Shown in pieces: positions 14,535-23,671 of a DNA stretch of 64,000 nucleotides (its first letter is position 1; each line of letters begins with the position of its first letter). The position numbers and the translations under genes are program-made. Origin of the DNA: Micromonospora sp. C31 (lineage in GTDB: Bacteria > Actinomycetota > Actinomycetes > Mycobacteriales > Micromonosporaceae); the NCBI RefSeq assembly GCF_018070575.1, contig NZ_JAGPXN010000008.1, positions 205,976-269,975 on the forward strand, read 5' to 3'. The notes under the pieces were generated by a model, which did no database searches, was not told where the DNA came from, and saw only the letters and a program-made list of their open reading frames with translations.

Positions 14535-17096
14535 CTACTGGCCTGCCGGCTTGAGGCAGAGGAACCGGTTGGTCCCGCCGCCCTTGAGCTCCACGTGCGG
14601 CTGGGTCGGGTCGGCGCACTTGTCCTTCGTCTCCACCTTGGAGACCACGGTGAAGGCGCCCGCCTCACCGCACTGCGCCGCCGCCGCGCTCTCGCCCGAC
14701 TTCTTGACGCAACTGCCGACCGCCGGGTCGAACGCCGGAGCCGGGTCGTCGCCGCCGACCTTGCCGAGCAGCATGAGCAGGCCCAGGGGCACCGCCAGGA
14801 TGAGCACCGCCGCGACGAGTACCGCGGCGAGGACCCGGCCGTTGCGGATCTTGGGCGTGGGTGCCTCGGTCTTCGGCTCCGCTATCGGCTTGAACGAGTC
14901 GAAGCGGTTCTGCTCCTGCTCCGGGCCGCTCTGGTCCCAGGGGCCGGGCTGCTGCGGGGGCGGCGGGAACGCGGGCGGGAACGCGCCGCCCGGCGCGGGT
15001 TCGGCCGTCGGGGCGGTCCCGTAGCCGGGTGCCGCGCCGCCGGCTGCTGGCGCACCGAAGGGGTCGGCGGGTCGGTCCGCGCTGTCGTGCGGCCGGACTC
15101 CGTTCACCGGCCGGTCGCTGGCCGGCGCGTCGACGAAGGACGGCACGCCCGGCGGGAAGGCCGAGGGCGCGGCCGGCGAGGCGGGCGCCATCGGGGCGAC
15201 CGCGCCGAAGACGGCCGTCCCGCTCGGCGCCCGGTCCCGGTCGTCGAAGCGAGCCTCCGGACTCTGGTCGAAGCGGGTCTCGGGCCCCTGGCCGAACCGG
15301 TCGTCCTGGCCCTGGTCGAACCGGGAGTCGGGGCCCTGGCCGAAGCGGGCCTCGGGGCCCTGGCCGAAGCGGTCGTCCCGGCCCTGGTCGAACCGGGCCT
15401 CGGGGCCCTGGCCGAACCGGTCGTCCTGCCCTTGGTCGAAGCGCGGCTCCTGATCGAAGCGCGGATCCGGCCCCTGCCCGTAGTGGGGCGCCGGCGAGTG
15501 GTCGGGCCGGTGTCCGATCGGGGCGTCCTGCTCCGGCTCGTCCGCCGGCTCGGGGCGGGCCGGCCGGCCGTACACCCGGGGCTGCGGCGCGGGCGAACCG
15601 GCCGGTCGCAGGCCCTGGTCGGTCGGCGGCATGACCCGGCTGGCCAGCGGCACCGAGGCGCTCGCCGACACGCTGCCGGCGGCCGGATCGGCAGCCTCCG
15701 GCGAGGGTACGGCTGCCCGCCCGCCCGACTCGGGCGAGGTGCGCGGTGCGGGGACCACCGGACCGGCGGGCGACTGCGGCTCGTCGTGTCGGGAGCCGGC
15801 CCGGGCCCAGGCCGGCTGCTCCTGCTCGTACGCGGGCCGGGCGTCGTCCCGGCCGGGCTGCTCGGGGGCGAACTGGGCCGGCGGGCCGTAGTCGGTCGGC
15901 GGGGCGGCGGCCAGGCTGGCGCCGGGCACCCGCTGCTCCTGCGGCGGCAGCGGCACGGCGTTTGCCGGCGAGATGCCGGGCCCCGGTGCGGGCTGGTAGC
16001 TCGGCGGCTCCTCGGCCCGCTCCGGATCCCAGCCGTTACCGGCCCGGGCCGGGGCGGGCTCGCCCGCCTCCGCGCGACCCCATGCCTCGTCCGCCGACCA
16101 GGGCTCGACGTCCGTCACGGCCGGGCGCTCGGTGCCCCGCTGCGGCAGGTTCGCCGAGGCGGAATCCCACGGCTTCGGCTCGCCGTCGCCGGGCACCGGG
16201 AGGGAGGCGCGGCCGGGCGGGGTGGAGGTGGGCACTGCGGCGGCCCAGCCGTTGGCGTCCCGGTCGTCGGGCTGCGGGGGGACGGAGGCGGCACCCCGTG
16301 CCGAGCGCTCGTCGCGGGCCGGCCACTCGTCGCCCGGGGACTGGTCGTCGCGGGAGGGGGCCCAGTTCCCGCCCGGACGCTGCTCCGCACCGGCGTCCCA
16401 GCCGGTCTGCTCGCCCTGCTGCTGCCCGGGGCCGTTCCAGCCGCCGTCGGAGGGGTTGGGCTCGTTCTGCTGCCCGGTGCCGTTCCGGCCGTCGGGGCGG
16501 TCGGGGGTGTCCTGCTGTTGTGCGGCGTTCCAGCCGTTGGCGGGGTCCTGAGGGGACTCGGCGTTCCAGCCGCCGGAGCGGGAGGGGTCGTCCTGGGTGG
16601 GCCAGGGCTGCGGGGTGGGTGGGGCCTGGGGGACCCGGGCGGCGCCTCGGGCGGCGGGCTCGGGCTGGGCCCAGCCGGGGGGCGCCTGCTCGGCCGGCGC
16701 CCAGGACGCGGGCTGCTCCGGGGCGGCGTGCGGCTGTTGTGGCTGCGGCGGCGGCGCGGCGGCGGCCCAGGCCGGGCCGGACTGCTCCTGCGCGCCAGGC
16801 CACGCCGGCTGCGGCGAACCGCCGGCCGGCCCCCATTGGCCGGGCTGGGCCGGGTCGGTCTGCTGTGGCGCCTGGGTGGCCCACGTGGGCGCCTGCTGCT
16901 GCTCACCCTGCGGGCCCCAGGTGGGTGGGTTCGGTCGGCCCGACGGGGGCGGGGGCGCCCAGCCCAGATCGGGGGCGCCGGCGCCGTATCCGTTGTCCTG
17001 CTGTGCCGGGCGGTCGCCGTACGGCGCCGGTCCGCCGGCGCCCGGCGACACCTCGTCCGGCTGCTGGCCGGGGTGGTGCGTGCCCTCGGACGTCAT
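14535..17096 (-). CDS. Proline/glutamine-rich membrane protein, LppU/SCO3897-like
   Basis: This 853-residue protein starts at the ATG at 17096 with GGAGGAGG 7 nt upstream. About 700 residues are disordered (Pro, Gln, Gly, Trp, Asp), including a degenerate repeat RFDQGPEARFGQGP. One transmembrane helix follows (VLAAVLVAAVLILAVPLGLL, about 90 residues from the end). A small C-terminal domain then has two Cys-containing segments (VGSCVKKSGE, AAQCGEAGAF) and ends GGTNRFLCLKPAGQ. This layout matches LppU/SCO3897-family proteins: a long cytoplasmic disordered arm and a small extracellular disulfide-type domain. Function unknown. Confidence 0.75.
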   Translation of the reverse strand: MTSEGTHHPGQQPDEVSPGAGGPAPYGDRPAQQDNGYGAGAPDLGWAPPPPSGRPNPPTWGPQGEQQQAPTWATQAPQQTDPAQPGQWGPAGGSPQPAWPGAQEQSGPAWAAAAPPPQPQQPHAAPEQPASWAPAEQAPPGWAQPEPAARGAARVPQAPPTPQPWPTQDDPSRSGGWNAESPQDPANGWNAAQQQDTPDRPDGRNGTGQQNEPNPSDGGWNGPGQQQGEQTGWDAGAEQRPGGNWAPSRDDQSPGDEWPARDERSARGAASVPPQPDDRDANGWAAAVPTSTPPGRASLPVPGDGEPKPWDSASANLPQRGTERPAVTDVEPWSADEAWGRAEAGEPAPARAGNGWDPERAEEPPSYQPAPGPGISPANAVPLPPQEQRVPGASLAAAPPTDYGPPAQFAPEQPGRDDARPAYEQEQPAWARAGSRHDEPQSPAGPVVPAPRTSPESGGRAAVPSPEAADPAAGSVSASASVPLASRVMPPTDQGLRPAGSPAPQPRVYGRPARPEPADEPEQDAPIGHRPDHSPAPHYGQGPDPRFDQEPRFDQGQDDRFGQGPEARFDQGRDDRFGQGPEARFGQGPDSRFDQGQDDRFGQGPETRFDQSPEARFDDRDRAPSGTAVFGAVAPMAPASPAAPSAFPPGVPSFVDAPASDRPVNGVRPHDSADRPADPFGAPAAGGAAPGYGTAPTAEPAPGGAFPPAFPPPPQQPGPWDQSGPEQEQNRFDSFKPIAEPKTEAPTPKIRNGRVLAAVLVAAVLILAVPLGLLMLLGKVGGDDPAPAFDPAVGSCVKKSGESAAAAQCGEAGAFTVVSKVETKDKCADPTQPHVELKGGGTNRFLCLKPAGQ
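15240..15480 (-). repeat. Degenerate ~30-36-bp tandem repeats in the LppU-like gene
   Basis: Alternating blocks encoding RFDQGP, RFGQGP and RFDQGQDD follow one another about seven times with scattered substitutions. They form part of the disordered arm. Confidence 0.75.
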
Positions 17097-17374
17097 GCGT
17101 GCGCCTCCTCCATCACCTGTCGGCCGCCGCTGCCGATCGGTCCTGTCGGCAGGGTGGCCGGCGTCGCCGGTGTACCGGCCGTGCCGGCTCCCCGCACCGT
17201 ATCGGGTGACCGCCCGAGGGCGTCCGGGGAGCACGACCGTCACTCCCCGTGGCCGGACGATGTCGAGCGGCTTCTATCGACTCGACTGTTCCGGGTCGGC
17301 GGGTGACGACCGAAGCCCACCGTACCGGGCGCTGGGGCGAGGTGGAATCCCGGTGTCAACCGCTGCGAAACGCC

Positions 17375-17407
17375 GATGACCCGCCCGGGCGGACCGGGCG
17401 GGTCATC
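17375..17407 (-). terminator. Terminator of the small protein gene
   Basis: A perfect 14-bp stem GATGACCCGCCCGG / CCGGGCGGGTCATC with a 5-nt loop lies 32 nt beyond the stop of the 45-residue gene on the minus strand. Confidence 0.85.
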
Positions 17408-17438
17408 GATCTGGAGGAGGCGAGAGAGGTTCGGGGCG

Positions 17439-17576
17439 TCAGCTCATGTGACGCTGGGCGATGGCGAGGATCTCTTCGCGGACCGCGGGCGAGTTGGCGG
17501 AGCGCAGCGCGTGCTCGATGGCACGGGCGCGGCGGTTGGCGTCGCGGCGGTTACGGATTCGCTCGATCATGCTCAC
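17439..17576 (-). CDS. 45-residue basic helical protein
   Basis: A GTG at 17576 with AGGAGG about 8 nt upstream opens a frame of 45 codons, ending at 17439. The product begins VSMIERIRNRRDANRRARAI and continues with an amphipathic helix ending EEILAIAQRHMS. Support is the excellent ribosome site and the dedicated terminator directly downstream. It is very basic at the N-terminus, so nucleic-acid or membrane contact is possible. Function unknown. ATG 17570 is the alternative start. Confidence 0.7.
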   Translation of the reverse strand: MSMIERIRNRRDANRRARAIEHALRSANSPAVREEILAIAQRHMS

Positions 17577-17880
17577 GGGTCTCTCCTCCTGGCTATTCGG
17601 TTGTCAGCCCCTTGACGTCTTCCATTGAACCCGACGGCGAGCGCAAATTCCAACGAATCTTAGGTGAGCTGGGACACCAGCCGAACAATCGAAGGTGTGG
17701 AGGCTCTGAGGCCGACGTTCCGTCTGTCTGCTGGAGGCGGCTGGGACGTCGGGCGGCAACCTGTCCGTTCCCCCACGGACAGCCACGGCGTGTCCGGCGG
17801 GAACCCGCTCCCCGACGGAAACGGCCGGTGTGCCCGGGCGTCAACCCGTGCACACCGGCCGTGGCTGGTGTCGAGACCGG
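17577..17880. other. Intergenic region with the bkd operon terminator
   Basis: No gene is seen. Its left side is the leader of the 45-residue gene and is relatively A/T-rich (17615-17665). At 17821-17862 a 12-bp perfect stem (acggccggtgtg / cacaccggccgt, 18-nt loop) lies just past the stop codon of the E2 gene and should terminate bkdABC. Confidence 0.75.
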
Positions 17881-19338
17881 TCAGGTCCAGGCGAGCAGCG
17901 CCGCCTCCGGATCGGCCAGGAACTCCCCGATGTCGCGCAGGAACTTCGAGCCGAGCTCACCGTCGATGATCCGGTGGTCGAAGGAGAGGCCCAGCGTCGT
18001 GACCTGACGCGGCTTCACCTTGCCCTTGTGCACCCAGGGCATCTCACGCACCGCGCCGAAGGCCAGGATCGCCGACTCGCCCGGGGGCAGGATCGGCGTA
18101 CCGGTGTCCACTCCGAACACGCCGACGTTGGTGATCGTCAGCGTGCCGCCCGACATGTCGGCCGGCGAGGTCTTCCCGGTCTTGGCCGTCTGCACCAGGT
18201 CGGTCATCGCGTCCGCCAGCTCGCGCAGCGAGAGCCGGCCGGCGTCCTTGATGTTCGGCACGATCAGCCCGCGCTCGGTGGCCGCCGCGATGCCCAGGTT
18301 GACGTAGTCCTTGACGACGATCTCGTCGCCGGCCCAGGTCGAGTTGACCATCGGGTGACGCTTGACCGCCAGCAGCACCGCCTTGGCCACCAGCAGCAGC
18401 GGCGAGACCCGCACGTCGCGCCACTCCCGCCGGCTGCGGAGCCGGTCCAGGGCCTTCATCGCCCGGGTCACGTCGACCGTGAGGAACTCCGTGACGTGCG
18501 GCGCGGTGAACGCCGAGCGGGACATGTTCTCGGCGGTGAGCTTGCGTACCCCCTTGACGGGGATGCGCTGCTCGCGGTCCGCGCCGAAGCTCGCGACGGC
18601 CGTGGCCGGAGCCGACACCGCGAGCGGCTCGGCGGCCGTCGTGGCCGCGCTCGCCGCACGCTGTACGTCATCACGGGTGATCGAGCCCAGCGGTCCCGAC
18701 CCGCTCAACGTGGCGAGGTCGACGCCGAGGTCCTTGGCGAGCTTGCGTACGGGCGGCTTCGCCAGCACCGGCCCGCCGGCCGGGCCGTGACCGTTCGACG
18801 GCCCGGTGGCCACCGGGGCGGGTGACGCCGGCGCGACGGGTGCCACCGGGGCCGCCGCCTGCGCCGGCACCGGGGTGTCACCCTTGCGGGGGCGGCGCTT
18901 GGCCGCCGTGGTGCGCGGGCCGTAGCCCACCAGCACGGCGGTACGCCCACCCGGGGCGGGACCGCCGATCAGGCCCGGCTCGACCGCGCCCTCGCTGGGC
19001 GCCACCTGAACGGCGGCCAGCGATGCCGCCGACGGGGTCGGCAGGGCGGCGGCCGGCGCACCGGTCGTCGACGCCTCGATCGGCCCGGCGCCCGGGTCGG
19101 TGTCGATCGCGATGATCGGCGTGCCGACCTCGACCGTGCTCCCCTCCGGGTGGAAGATCGCCTGCACCTGGCCGGCCCACTTCGCCGGGATCTCGACGGC
19201 CGCCTTCGCCGTCTCCACCTCGACGATCGGCTGGTTCAGCTCGATGACGTCGCCGACCTTGACGAGCCACGCGAGGATCTCGCCCTCGGTCAGGCCCTCG
19301 CCCAGGTCGGGCAGGTTGAACTCCTTGATCCGCGACAT
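17881..19338 (-). CDS. bkdC: Dihydrolipoamide acyltransferase (E2) of a 2-oxoacid dehydrogenase
   Basis: This 485-residue protein starts at the ATG at 19338 (MSRIKEFNLPDLGEGLTEGE). One lipoyl domain (residues 3-80) has the modified lysine in VEVETAKAAVEIP. An Ala/Pro linker follows, then a peripheral-subunit-binding domain (VRKLAKDLGVDLATLSGSG). The catalytic domain carries the active-site motif SFDHRIIDGE. It transfers the acyl group from the lipoyl arm to CoA. The start lies 5 nt beyond the E1-beta stop, so the three subunits form one operon. No E3 gene is adjacent. Branched-chain substrate is inferred from gene order and similarity to actinobacterial BkdABC. Confidence 0.88.
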   Translation of the reverse strand: MSRIKEFNLPDLGEGLTEGEILAWLVKVGDVIELNQPIVEVETAKAAVEIPAKWAGQVQAIFHPEGSTVEVGTPIIAIDTDPGAGPIEASTTGAPAAALPTPSAASLAAVQVAPSEGAVEPGLIGGPAPGGRTAVLVGYGPRTTAAKRRPRKGDTPVPAQAAAPVAPVAPASPAPVATGPSNGHGPAGGPVLAKPPVRKLAKDLGVDLATLSGSGPLGSITRDDVQRAASAATTAAEPLAVSAPATAVASFGADREQRIPVKGVRKLTAENMSRSAFTAPHVTEFLTVDVTRAMKALDRLRSRREWRDVRVSPLLLVAKAVLLAVKRHPMVNSTWAGDEIVVKDYVNLGIAAATERGLIVPNIKDAGRLSLRELADAMTDLVQTAKTGKTSPADMSGGTLTITNVGVFGVDTGTPILPPGESAILAFGAVREMPWVHKGKVKPRQVTTLGLSFDHRIIDGELGSKFLRDIGEFLADPEAALLAWT

Positions 19339-19343
19339 GCCGC

Positions 19344-20333
19344 TCACCACCCGAAGGTGCGGTCGACGGCGTCGAGCACCCGGTCGAGGTCGGGCAGGTA
19401 CTCCTCCTCCACCCGGGAAGCCGGGTAGGGGGTGTCGAAGCCCGTGACCCGAAGCACCGGGGACTCCAGGGAGTAGAAGCACTCCTCGGTGATCCGGGCC
19501 GCGATCTCCGAGCCCAGGCCCAGGTTGCCCGGGGCCTCGTGCACGACCACGCAGCGGCCGGTGCGCCTCACCGACTCGTACGCGGCGGTCAGGTCCAGCG
19601 GGGAGAGCGAACGCAGGTCGATGACCTCCAGCTCCCGACCGTCCTCGGCGGCGGCGGTCGCCGCGTCCAGGCAGGTGCGCACCATCGGACCGTACGCCAG
19701 CACCGTGGCGTCCGCGCCGGTGCGCACGACCCGGGACGAGTGCAGCGGGTACGCCCCCGACAGCGGGGCGTCCAGCTCGACCGGGCCCTTCTCCCAGTAG
19801 CGTCGCTTCGGCTCCAGGAAGACGATCGGGTCGTCCGACGCGATGGCCTGCTGGATCATCGTGTACGCGTCCTGCGGGTTGGCGCAGGACACCACCTTCA
19901 GGCCGGCGGTGTGGGCGAAGTAGGCCTCCGGCGACTCCGAGTGGTGCTCGACCGCGCCGATGCCGCCGCCGAACGGGATCCGGATGACCATCGGGATCCG
20001 GACCTTGCCCTGCGAGCGGTAGTGCATCTTCGCCACCTGCGACACGATCTGGTCGTACGCGGGGTAGACGAAGCCGTCGAACTGGATCTCGCAGACCGGG
20101 CGGAAGCCGCGGATGGCCAGGCCGACCGCGGTGCCGATGATGCCGGACTCGGCCAGCGGCGTGTCGATCACCCGCTGGTCGCCGAAGTCCTTCTGGAGGC
20201 CGTCGGTGATCCGGAAGACGCCGCCGAGCTTGCCGACGTCCTCGCCCATGATGACGACCTTCGGGTCGTTCTCCAGGGCCTTGCGCAGACCGGTGTTGAG
20301 GGCCTTGCCGAGGGTGAGCGTCTCCGTGGCCAT
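19344..20333 (-). CDS. bkdB: 2-oxoacid dehydrogenase E1 beta subunit
   Basis: This 329-residue protein opens MATETLTLGKALNTGLRKAL. Typical E1-beta motifs are GEDVGKLGGVFRIT, DTPLAESGIIGTAVGLAIRG, FDGFVYPAYDQIVSQ, GGGIGAVEHHSESPEAYFAH and VVVHEAPGNLGLGSEIAARI. It pairs with E1-alpha to bind thiamine diphosphate and decarboxylate the 2-oxoacid. Its ATG overlaps the stop of E1-alpha by one base (TGATG), giving coupled translation. Confidence 0.92.
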   Translation of the reverse strand: MATETLTLGKALNTGLRKALENDPKVVIMGEDVGKLGGVFRITDGLQKDFGDQRVIDTPLAESGIIGTAVGLAIRGFRPVCEIQFDGFVYPAYDQIVSQVAKMHYRSQGKVRIPMVIRIPFGGGIGAVEHHSESPEAYFAHTAGLKVVSCANPQDAYTMIQQAIASDDPIVFLEPKRRYWEKGPVELDAPLSGAYPLHSSRVVRTGADATVLAYGPMVRTCLDAATAAAEDGRELEVIDLRSLSPLDLTAAYESVRRTGRCVVVHEAPGNLGLGSEIAARITEECFYSLESPVLRVTGFDTPYPASRVEEEYLPDLDRVLDAVDRTFGW

Positions 20334-21508
20334 CAGTGGGCGCTCCCCTCGAACGACTCCATGTAATTCGTGAACCGCGCCCGCTGCTCGTCGAGCTCGG
20401 GGGACCCGTTGGGGTAGACGTGGTCGAACATCGTCACCGGCTCCGGGTTGGGCATGGCGAGCACCCGCTCGCGCAGGTGCACCGACTCGGTGCGGGCCTG
20501 CTCGTCGACGGCCGCGAAGAAGTCCGCGTCGGCGATCTGCTGGTTGGTCAGGAACGCCTTCATCCGGGCGATCGGGTCCTTCGCCTGCCAGGCCTCGACC
20601 TCGCTGGCGATCCGGTAGCGGGTCGGGTCGTCGGAGGTGGTGTGCGCGCCCATCCGGTAGGTGTAGGCCTCGATCAGGCTGGGGCCCTGGCCGAGCCGGG
20701 CGTTGTCCAGCGCGTGCCGGGTCACCGCGTACGACGCGAGCACGTCGTTGCCGTCCACCCGTACGCCGGGGAAGCCGAAGCCGCCCGCACGCTGGTAGAG
20801 CGGCACCCTCGTCTGCCGCTCCAGCGGCTCGGAGATGGCGTACTGGTTGTTCTGGCAGAAGAACACCAGCGGGGCGTTGAAGACGCTGGCCCAGACGAAC
20901 GCCTCGTTCACGTCGCCCTGGCTGGTGGCGCCGTCGCCGAAGTAGGCGATCACCGCCTCGCCGTCCTCGGTGCCGGTCTTGCCGTCCATGTGGACGCCCA
21001 TGGCGTACCCGGTCGCGTGCAGGGTCTGCGCCCCGATCACGATCGTGTACATGTTGAACTTGAACTCGTTCGGGTCCCAGCCGCCCTGGTCGACGCCCCG
21101 GAACAGGCCGAGCGGCATGATCGGGTCGATGCCCCGGCAGTAGAGGACGCCGTGCTCCCGGTAGGTCGGGAAGGCCATGTCCTGCGTACGCAGCGCGCGT
21201 CCGGAGCCCACCTGGGCGGCCTCCTGGCCCAGCAGGCTGGCCCACAGGCCCAGCTCGCCCTGGCGCTGCAACGCGGTGGCCTCGGCGTCGAGCTTGCGGA
21301 CCAGCACGAGGTCGCGGTAGAGCCCGCGGTACTCCTCGTCGGTGAAGTCGACGCGGTACTCGGTCCCGTCCGGGCCGGTCGCGCTCTCGATCCGCTCACC
21401 CTCCGGGGTGAGCAACTGCACCAGCTGCGGGTCGCCGGTCGTGCCCTTCCTGGACCGGGGTGCGGCCCGTCGGCCACGACCGGAGACCCCGGGGTCGCCC
21501 TTTGCCAT
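20333..21508 (-). CDS. bkdA: 2-oxoacid dehydrogenase E1 alpha subunit
   Basis: This 391-residue protein starts at the ATG at 21508 with GGGAGAG about 5 nt upstream. The first ~30 residues are basic and variable. Then come the E1-alpha features: LLGQEAAQVGSGRAL, YREHGVLYCRG, the thiamine diphosphate motif GDGATSQGDVNEAF ending in a conserved NN (FFCQNNQYAISEP), and the phosphorylation-loop-like YRMGAHTTSDDPTRY. It forms the decarboxylase with E1-beta. First gene of bkdABC; the divergent promoter region holds two palindromes. Confidence 0.92.
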   Translation of the reverse strand: MAKGDPGVSGRGRRAAPRSRKGTTGDPQLVQLLTPEGERIESATGPDGTEYRVDFTDEEYRGLYRDLVLVRKLDAEATALQRQGELGLWASLLGQEAAQVGSGRALRTQDMAFPTYREHGVLYCRGIDPIMPLGLFRGVDQGGWDPNEFKFNMYTIVIGAQTLHATGYAMGVHMDGKTGTEDGEAVIAYFGDGATSQGDVNEAFVWASVFNAPLVFFCQNNQYAISEPLERQTRVPLYQRAGGFGFPGVRVDGNDVLASYAVTRHALDNARLGQGPSLIEAYTYRMGAHTTSDDPTRYRIASEVEAWQAKDPIARMKAFLTNQQIADADFFAAVDEQARTESVHLRERVLAMPNPEPVTMFDHVYPNGSPELDEQRARFTNYMESFEGSAH

Positions 21509-22062
21509 CCGTCTCTCCCTGTCTGTCTGCGTCGGCACCGGGGGGTCACCCGGCCGCGCAACTCGTGCGCCTGCCCGGCTGGTGCCGGACGGGTTCCTGG
21601 CGGCCGCGCCTAGCCCCGGTGGGGGTTGCCGCGCGGCGTGAGCCGGATTCTGGCCGAACCCGGTTCGGGAGCGCCGGCGCTCAGCCGCGCCTGCCGCGAG
21701 GGTGCGCGGAGGTCGTGGCTGCGTTGCCGTCGTGGTCCATATTCGCATCACACGTGAGCGCGCCCACAGTGCGCCTTCCCCGGGCCGTGGCGACGGCCCG
21801 CTTCGTTGCACGAAGCGCCCGGTGTCCGTTGCATCGACGCGCGGCCGATCCGGCGATGGTTCGTCACCGTTCGGCCAGATACGCGTGTCGACACGCTGTG
21901 CGGGGTTGGCTGACGCAGCGTCACTGGTCCAGGCTGATTGGCGCGGGATCGCCCGCGTCGGGCGGTTTTGCCGCTTCCGCGTCCGGGCGGTGCCCTGGAA
22001 CGCTCGGGACGGCCCCCCGTACGACCCCGTCCGCCACCCGGGCCGACGAAAAGGAGTGCGTG
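21509..22062. other. Divergent promoter region of bkdABC and a secreted-protein gene
   Basis: No gene is supported in 554 bases; open frames here have no ribosome site. Two dyads stand out: GCTTCGTTGCACGAAGC at 21800-21816 (7-bp arms, 3-bp centre) and the perfect 14-bp palindrome GCGTGTCGACACGC at 21883-21896. Either could be an operator for the bkd operon or for the gene at 22063. Composition is more balanced between 21730 and 21950 than in the flanking coding DNA. Confidence 0.55.
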
Positions 22063-22905
22063 GTGTCCGAGCCAGGTCGAGATCCCGCCACTCCGTTCCT
22101 CGGCCGGCACCGTGCCGCCGGCGGCTACCGTCGACTGGTCGGCGCGCACCGGGCCCCCGGCCAGGGCGGGCCGTCGCGGGGCTACCTGTTCACGGTGGCG
22201 CTGCTCGCCGGCACCGCGTCGATGCCGGTCCTCGCCGCGATCACCTCCGGCTCTGCCACCGTGGGCAGCACGGCTCTGCCGGACAGCAGCACCCCGTTCC
22301 TGCCGACCCCCTCGATCGGTCCCGTGGTGATCCCGGTGCCGGCGACGGGTCAGCCGCCGCTCGCCCCGTCCACCCCGTCACCCGCCGTGGCCACCCCGGG
22401 CGACTGGCGGAGCGTCGTGCCCTTCCCGCGTACGCCGATCGTCGCCGCGCCGGCCCCGCCGCCGGCCCCCGCCCCGGCGGCGCGTCCGAAGCCCCCGCCG
22501 CCGCCCCGGCCCGGCGGCCGACCTGTCCCGCCGCCCCCGGCGAGCCCGTCCCCGCGGCCTTCTCCGAGCCCGTCGCCGAAGCCCTCGTCCAGCCCGAGCC
22601 CGAGTCCGAGTCCGGCGCCCACGCCGACCGACGAGCCGACGTCGGTGGAGCCGACGAGCAGCCTCTCGCTGCCGCCGCCCGAGCCCACGGCGAACCCCGC
22701 GAACCCCGCGAACCCGTCACCGGACGACCCGACCGCCAGCGCGCCCGCCGACGCCGGTCCGAGCGCCGACGCCAATCCGAGCGTCGACCCCGGTCCGAGC
22801 GTCGACGCCGGTCGCAGCGGTGGTCCCGGCCAATTCGTCGGCACCGCTCCGGCCGGCGGTCCCGGCCGGAGCGGGCACCGGGACGGTCCCTCGCGGGTAC
22901 GGTGA
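22063..22905 (+). CDS. Proline-rich secreted or membrane-anchored protein
   Basis: This 280-residue protein starts at the GTG at 22063 with AAGGAG 6 nt upstream. A hydrophobic segment (YLFTVALLAGTASMPVLAAI, residues ~41-60) is followed by an extracytoplasmic region made almost entirely of Pro, Ser, Ala and Thr, including runs of SPSPSPSP type and a PSVDAG/PSADA repeat. There is no recognisable folded domain. A wall-spanning or mucin-like role is possible; nothing more can be supported. Confidence 0.6.
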   Translation: MSEPGRDPATPFLGRHRAAGGYRRLVGAHRAPGQGGPSRGYLFTVALLAGTASMPVLAAITSGSATVGSTALPDSSTPFLPTPSIGPVVIPVPATGQPPLAPSTPSPAVATPGDWRSVVPFPRTPIVAAPAPPPAPAPAARPKPPPPPRPGGRPVPPPPASPSPRPSPSPSPKPSSSPSPSPSPAPTPTDEPTSVEPTSSLSLPPPEPTANPANPANPSPDDPTASAPADAGPSADANPSVDPGPSVDAGRSGGPGQFVGTAPAGGPGRSGHRDGPSRVR

Positions 22906-22950
22906 CGGTCGACGGCAGGTGAGCCACGCCGGGGTCCCGGCCACGCCGGA

Positions 22951-23655
22951 GTGCCGGTGCGGACGGGGACGGCACCGGGCGGCGGCCCGGGACGGAGCAG
23001 AGGCGGGACGCTGAGCGGATCGGGCGGTTCGGGCACGGGACCCCAGCGGCGTCCGGCCGTCGTGCCACGACCCGGTCCGACCCTCCGGCTCGCCCGGTTC
23101 GTGACCGAGCTGACCGCGCCCGCCGTGCTGGTCTCGGCGCTGACGCTGGCGGTCGGCTGGCGCAGCGGCCGGGGCGGCGTACACGGCCTGGCCTGGGGAC
23201 TGCTGGCCACGCTCTTCGTCAGCGGCATTCCGTTCGCGTACATCCTCGGCGGGGTGCGCCGGGGCCGGCTGACCGACCACCACGTGGGGGTCCGCGAGCA
23301 GCGCCGGGTCCCGCTGCTGATCGGGCTCTGCTCGGTCGCCGCCGGGCTGGCCCTGCTCGCGGTGCTCGGCGCACCGCGCCCGGTGCTGGCCCTGGCCACC
23401 GCCGGGCTCGTCGGGCTGGTGGTCGCCGTGACGGTGAGCCACTGGTGGAAGATGTCGATCCACTCGGCGGTGGCCGCCGGCAGCCTCGTCGTACTGGTGC
23501 TCACGTTCGGGGCCCGGTCGCTGGCGGCGGCGCCGCTGCTCGTACTGGTCGGTTGGTCCCGGGTCCGCCTGCGCGACCACACGGTGCCCCAGGTGGTCGC
23601 GGGGCTCGCCCTGGGTGCCCTGGTCGCCGCCCTGGTCTTCGCCCCCCTCCGCTGA
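22951..23655 (+). CDS. PAP2-superfamily membrane phosphatase
   Basis: This protein has about 234 residues, with uncertain start (GTG 22951 or 22957, or a later one near the VPRPGPTLRLARF segment). Six hydrophobic segments are predicted. The PAP2 signature is present in reduced form: a first basic motif near VREQRRVPLLIG, then the SIHSAVAAGS (SGH-like) motif, then GWSRVRLRDHTVPQVVAG, which supplies the late Arg and His. Such enzymes hydrolyse lipid phosphates or diphosphates at the membrane; the substrate here is unknown. It follows the proline-rich gene by 45 nt. Confidence 0.7.
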   Translation: MPVRTGTAPGGGPGRSRGGTLSGSGGSGTGPQRRPAVVPRPGPTLRLARFVTELTAPAVLVSALTLAVGWRSGRGGVHGLAWGLLATLFVSGIPFAYILGGVRRGRLTDHHVGVREQRRVPLLIGLCSVAAGLALLAVLGAPRPVLALATAGLVGLVVAVTVSHWWKMSIHSAVAAGSLVVLVLTFGARSLAAAPLLVLVGWSRVRLRDHTVPQVVAGLALGALVAALVFAPLR

Positions 23656-23671
23656 GAGCGGGGAGAGGGGG

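Noticed and set aside
14595..17306. A 903-codon plus-strand open frame opposite the LppU-like gene
   Set aside because: It mirrors the long GC-rich gene on the other strand, is built of Arg/Gly/Leu low complexity, and has no ribosome site or family motif.
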